From positions 4,774,001-4,838,000 of the forward strand of contig CP063166.1 of NCBI GenBank assembly GCA_016806145.1: DNA of 64,000 bases, in the 5' to 3' direction. The notes under the pieces were generated by a model. It saw only the letters and a program-made list of their open reading frames with translations. It searched no databases and had not been told where the DNA came from. The translations under genes were made by a program, and so were the position numbers. This document shows, piece after piece, positions 9,505 through 17,952 of the stretch. This DNA is from Variovorax paradoxus. GTDB lineage: Bacteria > Pseudomonadota > Gammaproteobacteria > Burkholderiales > Burkholderiaceae_C. The number at the start of each line of letters is the position of its first letter. Positions within the stretch are counted from its first letter, which is position 1.

Positions 9505-9791
9505 AGGTCCGCCTCGAGCCCTCGGGCCTGGTCTTCGAGACCGAGGCCGGCACCAGCGTGCTGAAGGCCGCCGAGGCGGCCGGCATCGAGATGCCGAGCT
9601 CGTGCCGCAACGGCACCTGCCGCACCTGCATCTGCCAGTTGCTCGAGGGCGAGGCACGCCACACCATCGAATGGCCGGGCCTGAGCGCCGAGGAAAAGGC
9701 CGAGCGCTGGATCCTGCCCTGCGTGGCCGAGGCGCTCGGCGACATCGCGATCGACGCGCCGCAGGCCTTCTCGCTGTTCGGCGACGCCTGA
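9501..9791 (+). CDS. 2Fe-2S ferredoxin-type iron-sulfur protein
   Basis: A 96-residue plant-type ferredoxin. Cluster cysteines are visible in SSCRNGTCRTCICQ (Cx4Cx2C, about residues 34-42) with the fourth in WILPCVAEA near residue 74. It would carry single electrons for an oxygenase or reductase, but no partner oxygenase is adjacent. The ATG at 9501 overlaps the VF530 stop by four bases, and its end is one base from the convergent MFS gene. Confidence 0.9.
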   Translation: MKVRLEPSGLVFETEAGTSVLKAAEAAGIEMPSSCRNGTCRTCICQLLEGEARHTIEWPGLSAEEKAERWILPCVAEALGDIAIDAPQAFSLFGDA

Positions 9792-9792
9792 A

Positions 9793-11100
9793 TCAGCCGC
9801 GCACGGCCGGCGCCGCCACCACCAGCCGGTCGCGCTGCGCCAGCGAGGGGAAGAGCCGGAACCAGGTCAGCGCGACCAGCATCGTGCCGACACCGCCCAC
9901 CACCACCGAACCTACCGGCCCGAGCAGCGCCGCGGTGGCGCCCGATTCGAATTCGCCGAGCTGGTTGCTGGCACCGATGAAGATCGAGTTGACCGCGCTG
10001 ACGCGTCCGCGCATGGCGTCGGGCGTCTCGAGCTGCACCAGCGTCTGGCGGATCACCACGTTGACCATGTCGGCGCCGCCCGAGACCGCGAGCGCGATCA
10101 GCGAGACGATGAAGCTGCGCGAGATGCCGAACACCACCATGCACAGGCCGAACAGCGCGATCGCCATCAACAGCGCGCGGCCCACGCGGCGCTCGATCGG
10201 CCGGCGCGTGAGCGCGATCGACATCACCAGCGCGCCCACTGCCGGCGCGCCGCGCAGCAGTCCCAGGCCCCAGGGGCCGGTGTGCAGGATGTCCTTGGCA
10301 TAGATCGGCAGCAGCGCCACCGCGCCGCCCAGCAGCACCGCGAACAGGTCGAGCGAGACCGCGCCGAGCACCGGCTTGCGGTTCCAGATGAAGTTGACGC
10401 CCGCGAACACCGTGGCTAGCGTGACCGGCTCGCGCGCCTTGGGCACGTAGGCATAGCGCAGCCGCAGCACCAGCGCGCAGGCCACCACGAAGAACAGCAC
10501 GCTCGCGCCATAGACCACCGCCATGCCCGCCACGAACAGCAGCCCGCCGAGCGCCGGCCCGCCGATGATCGCGCCCTGCATGCCGGCCGAGCTGAAGGCC
10601 ATGGCGCGCGCCAGCATGACCGGCGGCACCAGCATCGGCGTCAGCGCCTGCTGCGCCGGCATCTGGAACGCGCGCACCGCGCCCAGCACCAGCGACAGGC
10701 CCAGCAGCAGCGCGCGGCTGTCGTGGCCGCGCAGCACCGCGAACAGCAGCGCCAGCGCCACCAGCCCCTGCACCGCGAAGCAAGCCGCGACGATGCGGCC
10801 GCGGTGGTGGCGGTCGACCACGTGACCGGCGAGCAGCGCCAGCAGCAGCGCCGGCACGAACTGGTAGAGCCCGACCAGGCCCAGGTCCCAGGCGCTGTTG
10901 GTGAGCTCGTACATGTGCCAGCCGATGGCCACCAGCAGCATCTGCGAGGCGGCGGTGCCGAACAGGCGCGCCACCCACATCTGCATGAACGGGCGTTCGC
11001 GCGTGAGGTCGGAAAAACTCGGTGGGGGCGGCACCGCGCCGGCGGCGGCATCGAGGGGGGAAGAGGCGGAGGCTGGGGAGCCAGTGGCGTGGCCGGACAT
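9793..11100 (-). CDS. MFS transporter, EntS-like (MFS_3) exporter
   Basis: A 435-residue, 12-helix protein. The N-terminal tail is Pro/Ala-rich, followed by FMQMWVARLFGTAASQMLLV, typical of the EntS/MFS_3 group, and by DRHHRGRIV between helices 2 and 3 and RGRVSAVNSIFIGASNQLGE in the second half. Members of this group are mostly drug or siderophore exporters. No siderophore biosynthesis gene is near, so the substrate is open. It is divergent from the pseudouridine synthase gene 99 bp away. Confidence 0.88.
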   Translation of the reverse strand: MSGHATGSPASASSPLDAAAGAVPPPPSFSDLTRERPFMQMWVARLFGTAASQMLLVAIGWHMYELTNSAWDLGLVGLYQFVPALLLALLAGHVVDRHHRGRIVAACFAVQGLVALALLFAVLRGHDSRALLLGLSLVLGAVRAFQMPAQQALTPMLVPPVMLARAMAFSSAGMQGAIIGGPALGGLLFVAGMAVVYGASVLFFVVACALVLRLRYAYVPKAREPVTLATVFAGVNFIWNRKPVLGAVSLDLFAVLLGGAVALLPIYAKDILHTGPWGLGLLRGAPAVGALVMSIALTRRPIERRVGRALLMAIALFGLCMVVFGISRSFIVSLIALAVSGGADMVNVVIRQTLVQLETPDAMRGRVSAVNSIFIGASNQLGEFESGATAALLGPVGSVVVGGVGTMLVALTWFRLFPSLAQRDRLVVAAPAVRG

Positions 11101-11199
11101 CCATCCGAGGATAGCCCACCCACCGTGAGCCGCGCATGAGCGCCCGCCAAGGCCCCTGCACGACCCGGCGCGGCCACGCTTCTACACTCGGGCCCTCCC

Positions 11200-11889
11200 A
11201 TGGCCCCGCCCCCGCTGCAACCCGTTCACGAAGACGCCCACCTGCTGGTGCTCGACAAGCCCGCCGGCCTGCTGTGCGTGCCCGGCCGCGGCGAGGACAA
11301 GCAGGACTGCCTGAGCGCGCGCGCCCAGCGCCAGTGGCCCAATGCGCTGATCGTGCACCGGCTCGACATGGCGACCAGCGGCCTGGTGCTGATGGCGCGC
11401 GGCCTCGAGATGCAGCGCGCGCTGAGCGACGCCTTCGCCACGCGCCAGATCGACAAGCGGTATGAGGCTGTCGTCGACGGCCTGCTGCCCGTGGACGCGG
11501 ACTGGGCCCGCATCGACGCCCCGCTGATGGCCGACTGGCCGCGCCGCCCGCTGCAGAAGATCGACCCGGCCGGCAAGCCCAGCCTCACGCGCTGGCGCGC
11601 CCTGGGCGGCCTCGACGGCGAGGCGCCCTGCAGCTACCTTCTGCTGGAGCCGCTCACCGGTCGCTCGCACCAGCTGCGCGTGCACCTCGCGTCGATCGGC
11701 CATCCGATCCTCGGCGATGCGCTCTATGGCAGCCCCGAAGTGCAGGCGCGCGCACCGCGCCTGCTGCTGCATGCGAGCGCGCTGGGCTTCGAGCATCCGG
11801 CCACGCGCGAGCGCATGCGCTTCGCGAGCCGGCCCGATTTCGGGTCGCGCTTCGAGGCGTTGCGGGAGGTGGAAGAAGGCGCGACGTGA
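11200..11889 (+). CDS. RluA-family pseudouridine synthase
   Basis: A 229-residue enzyme without an S4 domain. The catalytic Asp is in IVHRLDMATSGLVLMA (about residues 49-64), HEDAHLLVLDKPAGLLCVPG is the N-terminal family motif, and LLEPLTGRSHQLRVHLASIG is the C-terminal one. It isomerises uridine to pseudouridine in rRNA or tRNA; the short form resembles RluA, but the target base is not decidable here. A TACACT hexamer ends 11 nt before the ATG, so the mRNA may have little or no leader. Confidence 0.92.
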   Translation: MAPPPLQPVHEDAHLLVLDKPAGLLCVPGRGEDKQDCLSARAQRQWPNALIVHRLDMATSGLVLMARGLEMQRALSDAFATRQIDKRYEAVVDGLLPVDADWARIDAPLMADWPRRPLQKIDPAGKPSLTRWRALGGLDGEAPCSYLLLEPLTGRSHQLRVHLASIGHPILGDALYGSPEVQARAPRLLLHASALGFEHPATRERMRFASRPDFGSRFEALREVEEGAT

Positions 11890-11929
11890 GGCCGCGGGAT
11901 TCGAAGGGGTGAGTGGCGCGGCGTTCTTC

Positions 11930-12370
11930 TCAGCCGCCCTTGACCACCAGCACCGGCACCATCGAGTCCTGCAGCACGCGTTGCGTCACGCTGCCGAGCA
12001 GCAGCTTCTCGATGCCGCTGCGGCCGTGCGAGCCCATCACGATCAGGTCGGCCGCGATGGCGATGGCCGTGTCCACGATGCCTTCGTGCACCACGTGGCC
12101 GTCGATCACGCGCTGGTCGCTGTGCAGGCCTTCGGCCGCCAGCGCGGCCACGCCGCGCGCGAGCGCCGCATTGGCGCTCGAGGTGGCCGCGGCGAGGTAC
12201 TCGTTCTGGCCGAGCGCATAGTCCGCGCCCACGCCGATGAAGGGGTAGTTGTCGATCACGTGGATCAGGGTGATGCGGCTTCCGAAGGCCAGCGCCAATC
12301 CGCTGGCCTTGCTGACCGCGAGCATGGAAGTTTCGGAGCCGTCGATGGGGACCAGGATGTGATTGAACAT
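11930..12370 (-). CDS. Universal stress protein (UspA family)
   Basis: A 146-residue single Usp domain. The N-terminal MFNHILVPIDGSETS and the C-terminal IVMGSHGRSGIEKLLLGSVT are the ATP-binding Usp signature (G-2x-G-9x-G-S/T), so it should belong to the ATP-binding subgroup. It is cytoplasmic and stress-related. The start at MFNHILV is preferred over upstream codons that are open but non-coding in appearance. It converges with the pseudouridine synthase gene. Confidence 0.93.
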   Translation of the reverse strand: MFNHILVPIDGSETSMLAVSKASGLALAFGSRITLIHVIDNYPFIGVGADYALGQNEYLAAATSSANAALARGVAALAAEGLHSDQRVIDGHVVHEGIVDTAIAIAADLIVMGSHGRSGIEKLLLGSVTQRVLQDSMVPVLVVKGG

Positions 12371-12566
12371 GGCGGACCTCGCTTTCTTCGTTCGCAGGCA
12401 GACAGGGTCCAGTCCACGCGCCTTGTGAGATGGCCGAAGACCGGGCCCCGAATTTAACCGCAAGGCCGCGACACACCTGTAGGACGCCTCCCAGCCAGGG
12501 AAATCGCGGATGCCGCCTGCGCGCGGCCCGCGTCCGCAGGCCGCGCGGCGCCTCGCGACGCGGGTG

Positions 12567-13310
12567 TCAGTCGCCCTGAAAACCCTGGGCGCGGCAGGTG
12601 ATCACCAGCGTGTCGCGCCAGCCCGCGCCGCTCTCCTCGAGCGGCTGGATCGGCGTCGACTCGTGGATCACGCGCGCATCGTCGAGCAGCAGCAGCGTCC
12701 ACGGCTCGGTCATGGTGAAGCGCTCGCCGCGCCGCCCGTTGGCCTCGAACACGCGCGTCTCGCCACCCTTGATGTCGTGGCGGCCCACCAGCGCCACCGC
12801 CACCAGGTCCACGCCATCGCGGTGCGCGCCCTCGGGCGTGGGCCGGCCGATGCCGCCCGCGGTGTCGATGCGGAACTGGTGCGCTTCCACGTACCAGCGC
12901 TGCGCGCCGCGCAGCTGGCTTGCCGCTTCGCCGAGCTTGACGATCAATCGCTGCCAGGCCGGCTGCGCGATCGTGGCCGGCAGCATCGGCGCGAACCAGC
13001 GCTGCATGCCGCCATGCAGTGCGTTGTATTCGACCGGTTGCCAGTGCGCGCGGCGCGGCACCTGCTGCATCGCCTCGCCATCGACGGTGAAGCATTCGTG
13101 GCGCCGCGTGCGATAGCGGCCACCGTCCTTCAGGTATTCGTCGGGCGGAAGATCGTTCCAGTCGGCATGCAGCGCCTCGAGCTGCGCGACCGGCAGGCCG
13201 AGCCAGTCGCCCACGGCCTGGGGCCCAAGCACCGCATAGCCCTGGTCGCGCAGTGCGGCGGGCAGTTCCGCGGGGTGGATGAAGGGTGGATCGAAGGCCG
13301 GGGTGGTCAC
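12567..13310 (-). CDS. 2OG-Fe dioxygenase family protein (PF10014 type)
   Basis: A 247-residue protein of the 2OG-Fe dioxygenase family that includes bacterial free-amino-acid hydroxylases. The metal site appears as PEGAHRDGVDLV (His and Asp) and a later His in DARVIHESTPIQ; GRHDIKGGETRVFEANG lies between. A GTG at 13310 is the likely start; it overlaps the DUF427 stop (GTGA), indicating coupling. Frame continues upstream but only over the DUF427 gene. Substrate unknown; hydroxylation of a free amino acid is inferred from the family. Confidence 0.8.
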   Translation of the reverse strand: MTTPAFDPPFIHPAELPAALRDQGYAVLGPQAVGDWLGLPVAQLEALHADWNDLPPDEYLKDGGRYRTRRHECFTVDGEAMQQVPRRAHWQPVEYNALHGGMQRWFAPMLPATIAQPAWQRLIVKLGEAASQLRGAQRWYVEAHQFRIDTAGGIGRPTPEGAHRDGVDLVAVALVGRHDIKGGETRVFEANGRRGERFTMTEPWTLLLLDDARVIHESTPIQPLEESGAGWRDTLVITCRAQGFQGD

Positions 13311-13591
13311 GACGCCGTGACCTTCACGTCTTTCCAGAACGCGACGCGGTCGCGGACCATGTCGGCCTCGGGCTTGGGGTCGGCGTAGTACCAGGCGGCG
13401 TCGGTGTTGAGTTCGCCGTTGACCAGGAGCGAGTAGTAGTTCGCGCTGCCCTTCCAGGGGCAGGTGGTCTTGTGGTTGCTGAAGGTCACGACGTCGCGGT
13501 TGAGCGACGAGATGGGGAAGTAGTGGTTGCCCTCGACGAGCACGGTGTCGTCGCTTTCGGCGATGGTGGCGCCGTTCCAGGTGGCTTTCAT
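13307..13591 (-). CDS. DUF427 domain-containing protein
   Basis: A 94-residue DUF427 protein: MKATWNGATIAESDDTVLVE, then NHYFPISSLN, HKTTCPWKGSANYY and AAWYYADPKPEADMVRDRVA, covering the whole family domain with its conserved CPWKG motif. The biochemical role is not established. Its stop overlaps the GTG start of the 2OG-Fe dioxygenase gene, so both are one transcription unit. Confidence 0.9.
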   Translation of the reverse strand: MKATWNGATIAESDDTVLVEGNHYFPISSLNRDVVTFSNHKTTCPWKGSANYYSLLVNGELNTDAAWYYADPKPEADMVRDRVAFWKDVKVTAS

Positions 13592-13689
13592 TTGGGTTTG
13601 GGTCTCCGACTGGGGGATGTGTTTGGCCGGAGGGGTATTGTGACTGTTTGGTTTCTGGTGTTTTGTTGGGGTGGTTTTTTGGGTTGCTC
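13592..13689. other. T/G-rich spacer upstream of the DUF427 gene
   Basis: About 100 bp with runs of T and TTGGG-like steps on the plus strand, clearly lower in GC than its surroundings. It must contain the promoter of the minus-strand DUF427-dioxygenase unit, but no clear -35/-10 pair was found. No gene is visible. Confidence 0.5.
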
Positions 13690-14432
13690 TTCTTGCTGAG
13701 GCCGTAGGCCGGGTCTCGCCCCGGCGGGCGACTCACTTTTCTTGTCTCGCCAAGAAAAGTAAGCAAAAGAAGGCGACCCCACTGTCTGTGTCCCTCCGCT
13801 TCGCTACGGGCAACCTGCGGTGCTCGGGGAAAGCGGGGGTCCGCAGAACTCGCTGCACTTCGTTCCGCTCAGACAGCTGCGGCCCTGATCCCGCTTTCCC
13901 CTGCGCTCCTCGGCACAGCCAGAGGGGGTGATTCGGGCCATCGCTTCGCTCGGCCGCGGGTACCTAACAGGCCATCGCTTCGCTCGGCATTGGGTATTGC
14001 CCCCTCTCCCTCTGGGAGAGGGCTGGGGTGAGGGCACTGGGCGGTGGATACCGTCGGACCCTCGGTGAGGCCCCGTGCCCTCACCCTAACCCTCTCCCAG
14101 AGGGAGAGGGGACAAGACAAACACAAGGCCGAGCGAAGCGATGGCCCGACCAGCATTGCAAGGCCGAGCGCAGCAAAGGCCCGACCCACCCCCTCTGGCT
14201 GCGCCGAGGAGCGCAGCGTTTCGCGGATAAGGGCTCGCAGCTGTTTGAGCGGAACGCAGTGGAGCGAGTTCTGCGAGACCCCGCGAAACGCGAGCACCGC
14301 AGGTTGCCCCGTAGCGAAGCGAAGGGGTCGCAGACAGTGGGTCGCCTTTTCTTTGGTTACTTTCTTTTGGCGAAGCAAAAGAAAGTGACTCGCCCGCCGG
14401 GGCGAGACCCGGCCAACGGCCTCAGCAAGAAA
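13690..14432. repeat. Giant imperfect palindrome (about 740 bp, nested inverted repeats)
   Basis: The left part, from TTGCTGAGGCCGTAGGCC at about 13694 to about 14037, is an imperfect reverse complement of the right part, from about 14075 to CTCAGCAAG at about 14428; the centre is near 14057. Nested arms include the GGCGAGACCCGGCC block, a TTTTCTTTGGTTACTTTC-like block, a 5'-GCCGAGCGAAGCGATGGCC unit that occurs twice on each side, and CCCTCTCCCTCTGGGAGAGG hairpins at about 14000-14021 and 14090-14111. Open frames here look like translated repeat and lack any recognisable domain. This accounts for the gene-free stretch between the DUF427 gene and the egtD tail copy. Confidence 0.8.
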
Positions 14433-14463
14433 ACACCTCCTAAAAGAGCCCTAGAAAACGACC

Positions 14464-14682
14464 CCTCAAGCCCCAACCAATGCACGCTGAACAACCTCTC
14501 CGAATCCACCCAAACCGCCCCCGGCCGAAACCCCGCTTTAACGGCCAAAGCACGAAACCCATCCACAGTGAACTTGTGCGAGTACTCCGTATGAATGGTC
14601 TCCCCTTCCTCGAACCCAAACGACTCCCCATTCACTGAGACGCTCTGAGCCCGCCGACTCACCAGATGCATCTCGATCCGCC
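14464..14682 (-). pseudogene. Decayed copy of the egtD 3' end
   Basis: This segment is about 94% identical by eye to 18841-19062, the last part of the intact egtD gene, in the same orientation. It encodes the last about 70 residues of EgtD (MHLVSRRAQSVSVNGESFGF onward to VHWLG) with a few substitutions (SVNGES against SLNGET). A single missing G in the final codons removes the normal stop, so the frame reads on into the palindrome. Homology ends abruptly at 14682 (CTCGATCCGCC), where an IS3 transposase fragment begins. No start codon or rest of the gene is present. Confidence 0.85.
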
Positions 14683-14956
14683 CAAAGGCAAAGGCTGGGA
14701 CAACCCTTGCAGCGAGACGCTGTTCGGCTCATTGAAGACGGAGTGCCTGCACGGTCAGCGCTTGCAGACCAAGCGCGAGGCGAAAGACGAAATCATCGAC
14801 TGGTTGCTCCAGTGCACCCGCGCCCGGCTGCACTCAACGCCGGCCTACGTCAGCCCGATCCGGTTCGAGCAGCACTGGCGTGCCAATCAGCCAAGGCAAG
14901 CCAATCCATGTGATCAGCCATGGGATACGGATTCCAGGGGCAAGGTCAACAGCTAG
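14683..14956 (+). mobile_element. IS3-family transposase OrfB fragment (C-terminal)
   Basis: About 90 codons in frame with the conserved C-terminal core of IS3-type integrase-fold transposases: GWDNPCSETLFGSLKTECLH (equivalent of the CWDN..E..F..LK block carrying the catalytic Glu region), then KREAKDEIIDWLLQC, YVSPIRFEQHW and a stop at 14954-14956. The D and D catalytic residues and OrfA are missing. The 5' junction falls exactly at the end of the egtD tail copy; no terminal inverted repeat or target duplication could be identified. It is non-functional. Confidence 0.8.
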
Positions 14957-15714
14957 GCACTCATTCCTCCATCGACCATCAGCAGGCTGCCTGTCACAAA
15001 GCTACTCTGAGATGAAGCCAGATAGAGAACTGATTGAGCGACCTCTTGTGGCTTGCCATGACGCTTCAGGGGTATCACCTGATCGAAGAACTCTCCAGCA
15101 TCGCAATTCATCACGGTACTCAAGCTCTTCTCCACACGATGCTGAAAGTCGTTAGCGATCGGTCCCGGATGTATCGTGTTGACACGGATGCCGCGAGTCG
15201 CGGCCTCCTTCGAGACCGACCGCATCAACCCGACCTGCGCATGCTTGGCGGTGATATAGGCGTAGGCACCGGGGTCGCCCCGTACACCGACGACGCTCGA
15301 TGTGATGATCACGCTTCCACCGTCGTTCATCGATGCGATGCCGTACTTGCAGCAAAGAAACGCCCCCTTGACATGAACAGCGAGAACGCGATCGAACTCG
15401 TCTTCGGGGAACTCCGCGAGCGGGCAAATGACACCGCTGTTCCCAGCGTTGCTAAAGATCACATCGACACGCCCGAACCGAGCAACGGTGCGTTCGAACA
15501 TCTCGCGAATCTCATCGCTTCTGGAAACGTCTGTCACGGAGAACCCGACAACGCTCGCGCCGAACTCGCTCGACAGGGCCTTCAGCGAGGCTTCATCGAT
15601 GTCCACCAGCATCACTCGAGCGCCTTCGGCAACAAAGAGGCGAGCGGTCGCTTGGCCAATACTGCCCGCGCCTCCCGTGATCACGCAAACCTTGCCTTCG
15701 AGTCGACCGCTCAT
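14953..15714 (-). CDS. SDR-family oxidoreductase (classical type)
   Basis: A 253-residue short-chain dehydrogenase. The NAD(P) motif TGGAGSIGQATA is at residues 13-24, a Asp after the second strand (LVDIDEA) suggests NAD preference, the NNAG-like FSNAGNSG is near residue 90, and the catalytic Ser and YxxxK are in ITSSVVGV and YAYITAKHA. Its ATG overlaps the stop of the cupin gene (ATGA), so it is the last gene of a three-gene operon with a Bug receptor. Its stop overlaps the stop of the opposing IS3 fragment. GC is lower than in the flanking chromosome. Substrate unknown. Confidence 0.9.
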   Translation of the reverse strand: MSGRLEGKVCVITGGAGSIGQATARLFVAEGARVMLVDIDEASLKALSSEFGASVVGFSVTDVSRSDEIREMFERTVARFGRVDVIFSNAGNSGVICPLAEFPEDEFDRVLAVHVKGAFLCCKYGIASMNDGGSVIITSSVVGVRGDPGAYAYITAKHAQVGLMRSVSKEAATRGIRVNTIHPGPIANDFQHRVEKSLSTVMNCDAGEFFDQVIPLKRHGKPQEVAQSVLYLASSQSSFVTGSLLMVDGGMSA

Positions 15715-16616
15715 GATTGCTCCGCCACGGATTCACCTGGCAGCGGCTCCGTACTCGAAAGCTGAGGATCCTGCAGATCACGCGACAGCATCGGCAACCT
15801 GAATGCAAGCATTTCGAGCTCGGAGTCCGCCGCGATCTGGCCTTGCTCGCCTGGCTGGAAGTCCGCCGCGCAATGGCGTTCGATCCGGCAGCCGCCGATT
15901 CGGCCTTCACCCGAGAGGACGAAATACACACGGATCGCATCTTCGTTAATGACAGGCAGCAAGCCTCTGGCCTTCACCTTGAATACCTCCGCCGTGATAC
16001 CACGCTCGGAAAAGCTTCCAAGCAACTTGCGAAAGACGCCTCGGCCGATCGCGCTGGGCATCCAGCGAAATGCCTTGGGCTTCATGATCACCACATCGCT
16101 GTAGCGTGGTGCAGGGATCAGCAATCGCTCGCCCATGGCTTGCTCCCAGATCGCGTTGATGCTTAGCTTCTTCGACACCTTTCCGTTGGCATCCTGCTTG
16201 ACAAACACGGGACCTTCGAATCGCCCGATTCTTCGAAGCTCTTCCCGGCCCTGTCTGTACTGTTGCGGGCTCATGTAGCCGTAGCCGCTGGCGCCGCCGA
16301 ACTGCATCACCAGGGCGACGGGGCCGGCCGGGTCGTCCTGCGGTCCGTAGGAGGTCCCCTCGGGGAAATAGCAGAGCTCGCCCTCCTTCAGCACTCGACC
16401 TTCACCGAGATTCATTTGCCCGCTGATGACGTAGCGGAACTGATCAAAGTTGTGCCTGTGCGTCACCATCTTGAAATGACCCAGATTTTCCGCGATCTGG
16501 ACCATGTAGTTTTCGGGAGTCAGTGGTGTGCCATTGAGCAGATAGCGGAATCCGAGGACACCGGTGGGGTGGTCGTCGGTCACGACGGGTTGATTGTCTG
16601 GATTGGCAATGTTCAT
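15711..16616 (-). CDS. Cupin-domain protein (probable bicupin)
   Basis: A 301-residue protein with a clear first cupin barrel: FKMVTHRHNFDQFRYVISGQ (about residues 51-70), then GELCYFPEGTSYGPQ. A second cupin-like barrel is suggested by IRVYFVLSGEGRIGG and CAADFQPGEQGQ in the last third. The HxH pair of the first motif is present, but the second metal motif lacks an obvious His, so metal binding is uncertain. The start MNIANPDNQPV at 16616 follows the Bug gene by 22 bp; further upstream codons are open. In the operon (transporter receptor, cupin, SDR) a ring-cleavage or isomerase role is possible but not shown. Confidence 0.75.
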   Translation of the reverse strand: MNIANPDNQPVVTDDHPTGVLGFRYLLNGTPLTPENYMVQIAENLGHFKMVTHRHNFDQFRYVISGQMNLGEGRVLKEGELCYFPEGTSYGPQDDPAGPVALVMQFGGASGYGYMSPQQYRQGREELRRIGRFEGPVFVKQDANGKVSKKLSINAIWEQAMGERLLIPAPRYSDVVIMKPKAFRWMPSAIGRGVFRKLLGSFSERGITAEVFKVKARGLLPVINEDAIRVYFVLSGEGRIGGCRIERHCAADFQPGEQGQIAADSELEMLAFRLPMLSRDLQDPQLSSTEPLPGESVAEQS

Positions 16617-16638
16617 GATGCTTTTACTTTCGTCCTCC

Positions 16639-17610
16639 TTAGTCGATCCTGATCCCACGTTCCTTGATCAGCCTCCCGCGTCGCTGGTTTTCGGCCTGGA
16701 CTCTTGCCGAGAAAGCGGCTGGGTCGGCAGTCACCAGGCGCATACCGAACTGATCCAGGCGTTGCTTGACCTCCGCCGAGTCGCGTGCTTTGACGACGGC
16801 CTGCGCGAGTTTTTCGATCACCGGCTTTGGTGTCCCCGTGGGAGCGTAGATCGCATACCACCCCACTTCCTCCAGCCCTGGCACCGTCTCATTCAGTGCC
16901 GGAACGGAAGCGTGGGAATCGAGCCTTGATGAGGTACTAACACCCAATGCCTTCAGTTGGCCCGAACTTACGCTGCTGGCAATCTGCGCATAGGACGCAA
17001 AGCCAATCGGCACCAATCCCCCAATCATCTCTGTCAATGCTTGTTGCGGGTCCCGATATGAGACTCGGACCCAATCCAGCCCATAAATCTCGGTGAGCCG
17101 CTCGCTCAGCAAGTGATGCGGTGCCCCTGTCGGAGCGAAGTAGGCGTACTTGCCCGGATTGGCCTTGACCAGGTTGATGAGCTCCCTGAACGTAGTTACT
17201 CCCAACGATGGGTGCACGACCAGGAACATCGATGCTTCCGCCACCGGTGCGATCAACGCGAGGTCGCCAAAGATGTCATAGGAGGTTTTGGGAAGCAGGT
17301 ATGGATTTACCGTGAACAGGGAGTCCGTGGCGAGAAGAAGCGTGTATCCGTCGTGCGCTGCCTGCAGCATCTGCTGTGCGGCGACGTTGCCGTTCGCAGC
17401 CGGGCGATTCTCGATAACGACGCTTTGTCCGAGCACTTCCGCAATCTTCGGCGCTATGGCCCGAGCGAGCGTGTCGGGACCGGAGCCCGGGCCGAATGTC
17501 ACGAAGAGCCTCATGGGCTTCTCCGGGAAGGTGTCGGCGGCACCCGCTGTCGGTGCAAACGCAAAGAGGAGGACGGCAAACGGCAGCAAGAGTCTCTGGA
17601 AAAGCGGCAT
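16639..17610 (-). CDS. Tripartite tricarboxylate transporter receptor, Bug/TctC family
   Basis: A 323-residue periplasmic binding protein with signal peptide (LLLPFAVLLFAFAPTAGAAD, cut near residue 25). FPEKPMRLFVTFGPGSGPDT and NRPAANGNVAAQQML are the Bug signatures for carboxylate ligand binding. No TctA/TctB membrane components are in the window, as is common for Bug proteins. It is the first gene of the minus-strand operon with cupin and SDR, and is divergent from a tetR gene 348 bp away, suggesting substrate-induced expression under that repressor. Confidence 0.92.
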   Translation of the reverse strand: MPLFQRLLLPFAVLLFAFAPTAGAADTFPEKPMRLFVTFGPGSGPDTLARAIAPKIAEVLGQSVVIENRPAANGNVAAQQMLQAAHDGYTLLLATDSLFTVNPYLLPKTSYDIFGDLALIAPVAEASMFLVVHPSLGVTTFRELINLVKANPGKYAYFAPTGAPHHLLSERLTEIYGLDWVRVSYRDPQQALTEMIGGLVPIGFASYAQIASSVSSGQLKALGVSTSSRLDSHASVPALNETVPGLEEVGWYAIYAPTGTPKPVIEKLAQAVVKARDSAEVKQRLDQFGMRLVTADPAAFSARVQAENQRRGRLIKERGIRID

Positions 17611-17814
17611 GTGGGACGTCTCCGATTATTTTGCCGAGCCAAGGACCGGCTTGCATGAATATTACACCCATGAGTGCACTAATAGATTCGGGAAAAACCT
17701 GAGACACAAAATGCTGGCGTGCTCTCCGCATCAGCGGACATCACGACGCTCTTGGTTCAGGGAATGCCACGAACGCCGGAGCTCGCAAGGCAAGTGTGAC
17801 TTCGGGGTGCCAGG

Positions 17815-17937
17815 GGGACGATGCTCGCTGCAGTGTTCGGATCGCCGTGCGCGCATCGCGCTTGGGCAATGAAGGCGACGCTGTCGTGCTTCATGACCTT
17901 GACGAACGACTCGGCCATCCTGTTGCTGCGTTCTCGA
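17815..17937 (-). mobile_element. Degenerate IS3-family transposase remnant
   Basis: Reading the minus strand from about 17937 gives RSNRMAESFVKVMKHDSVAF followed by PKRDARTAIRTLQRA in a shifted frame. Both blocks match the C-terminal region of IS3-type OrfB proteins (SPQSNGMAESFVKTMKRDYV-like block, then the conserved helix). Frameshifts and loss of both ends make it a relic. It is on the opposite strand to the fragment at 14683 and comes from a different IS3 subgroup. Confidence 0.6.
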
Positions 17938-17952
17938 TGAGAACGCTACTAT
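17923..17952 (+). promoter_or_regulatory. Putative tetR promoter with internal operator dyad
   Basis: TTGCTG at 17923-17928 and TACTAT at 17947-17952 are spaced by 18 bp. Between them lies a perfect inverted repeat GTTCTC-GAT-GAGAAC (17930-17944), well placed to let a bound TetR dimer block RNA polymerase. The ATG at 17959 is only 6 nt past the -10, implying a very short or absent leader. Predicted, not shown. Confidence 0.45.

Noticed and set aside
13690..14432. Giant palindrome as a CRISPR array or a phage attachment site
   Set aside because: Repeat units are inverted and of unequal spacing, and there is no integrase or tRNA gene nearby.
14028..14594. Open frames within the palindrome (for example 188 codons on the plus strand)
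   Set aside because: They translate the repeat arms and part of the egtD tail in the wrong frame; no start site or domain supports them.
14683..17937. Interpretation of the cassette as a composite transposon with two identical IS ends
   Set aside because: The two IS3 relics come from different subgroups, both are truncated and no terminal inverted repeats were found.
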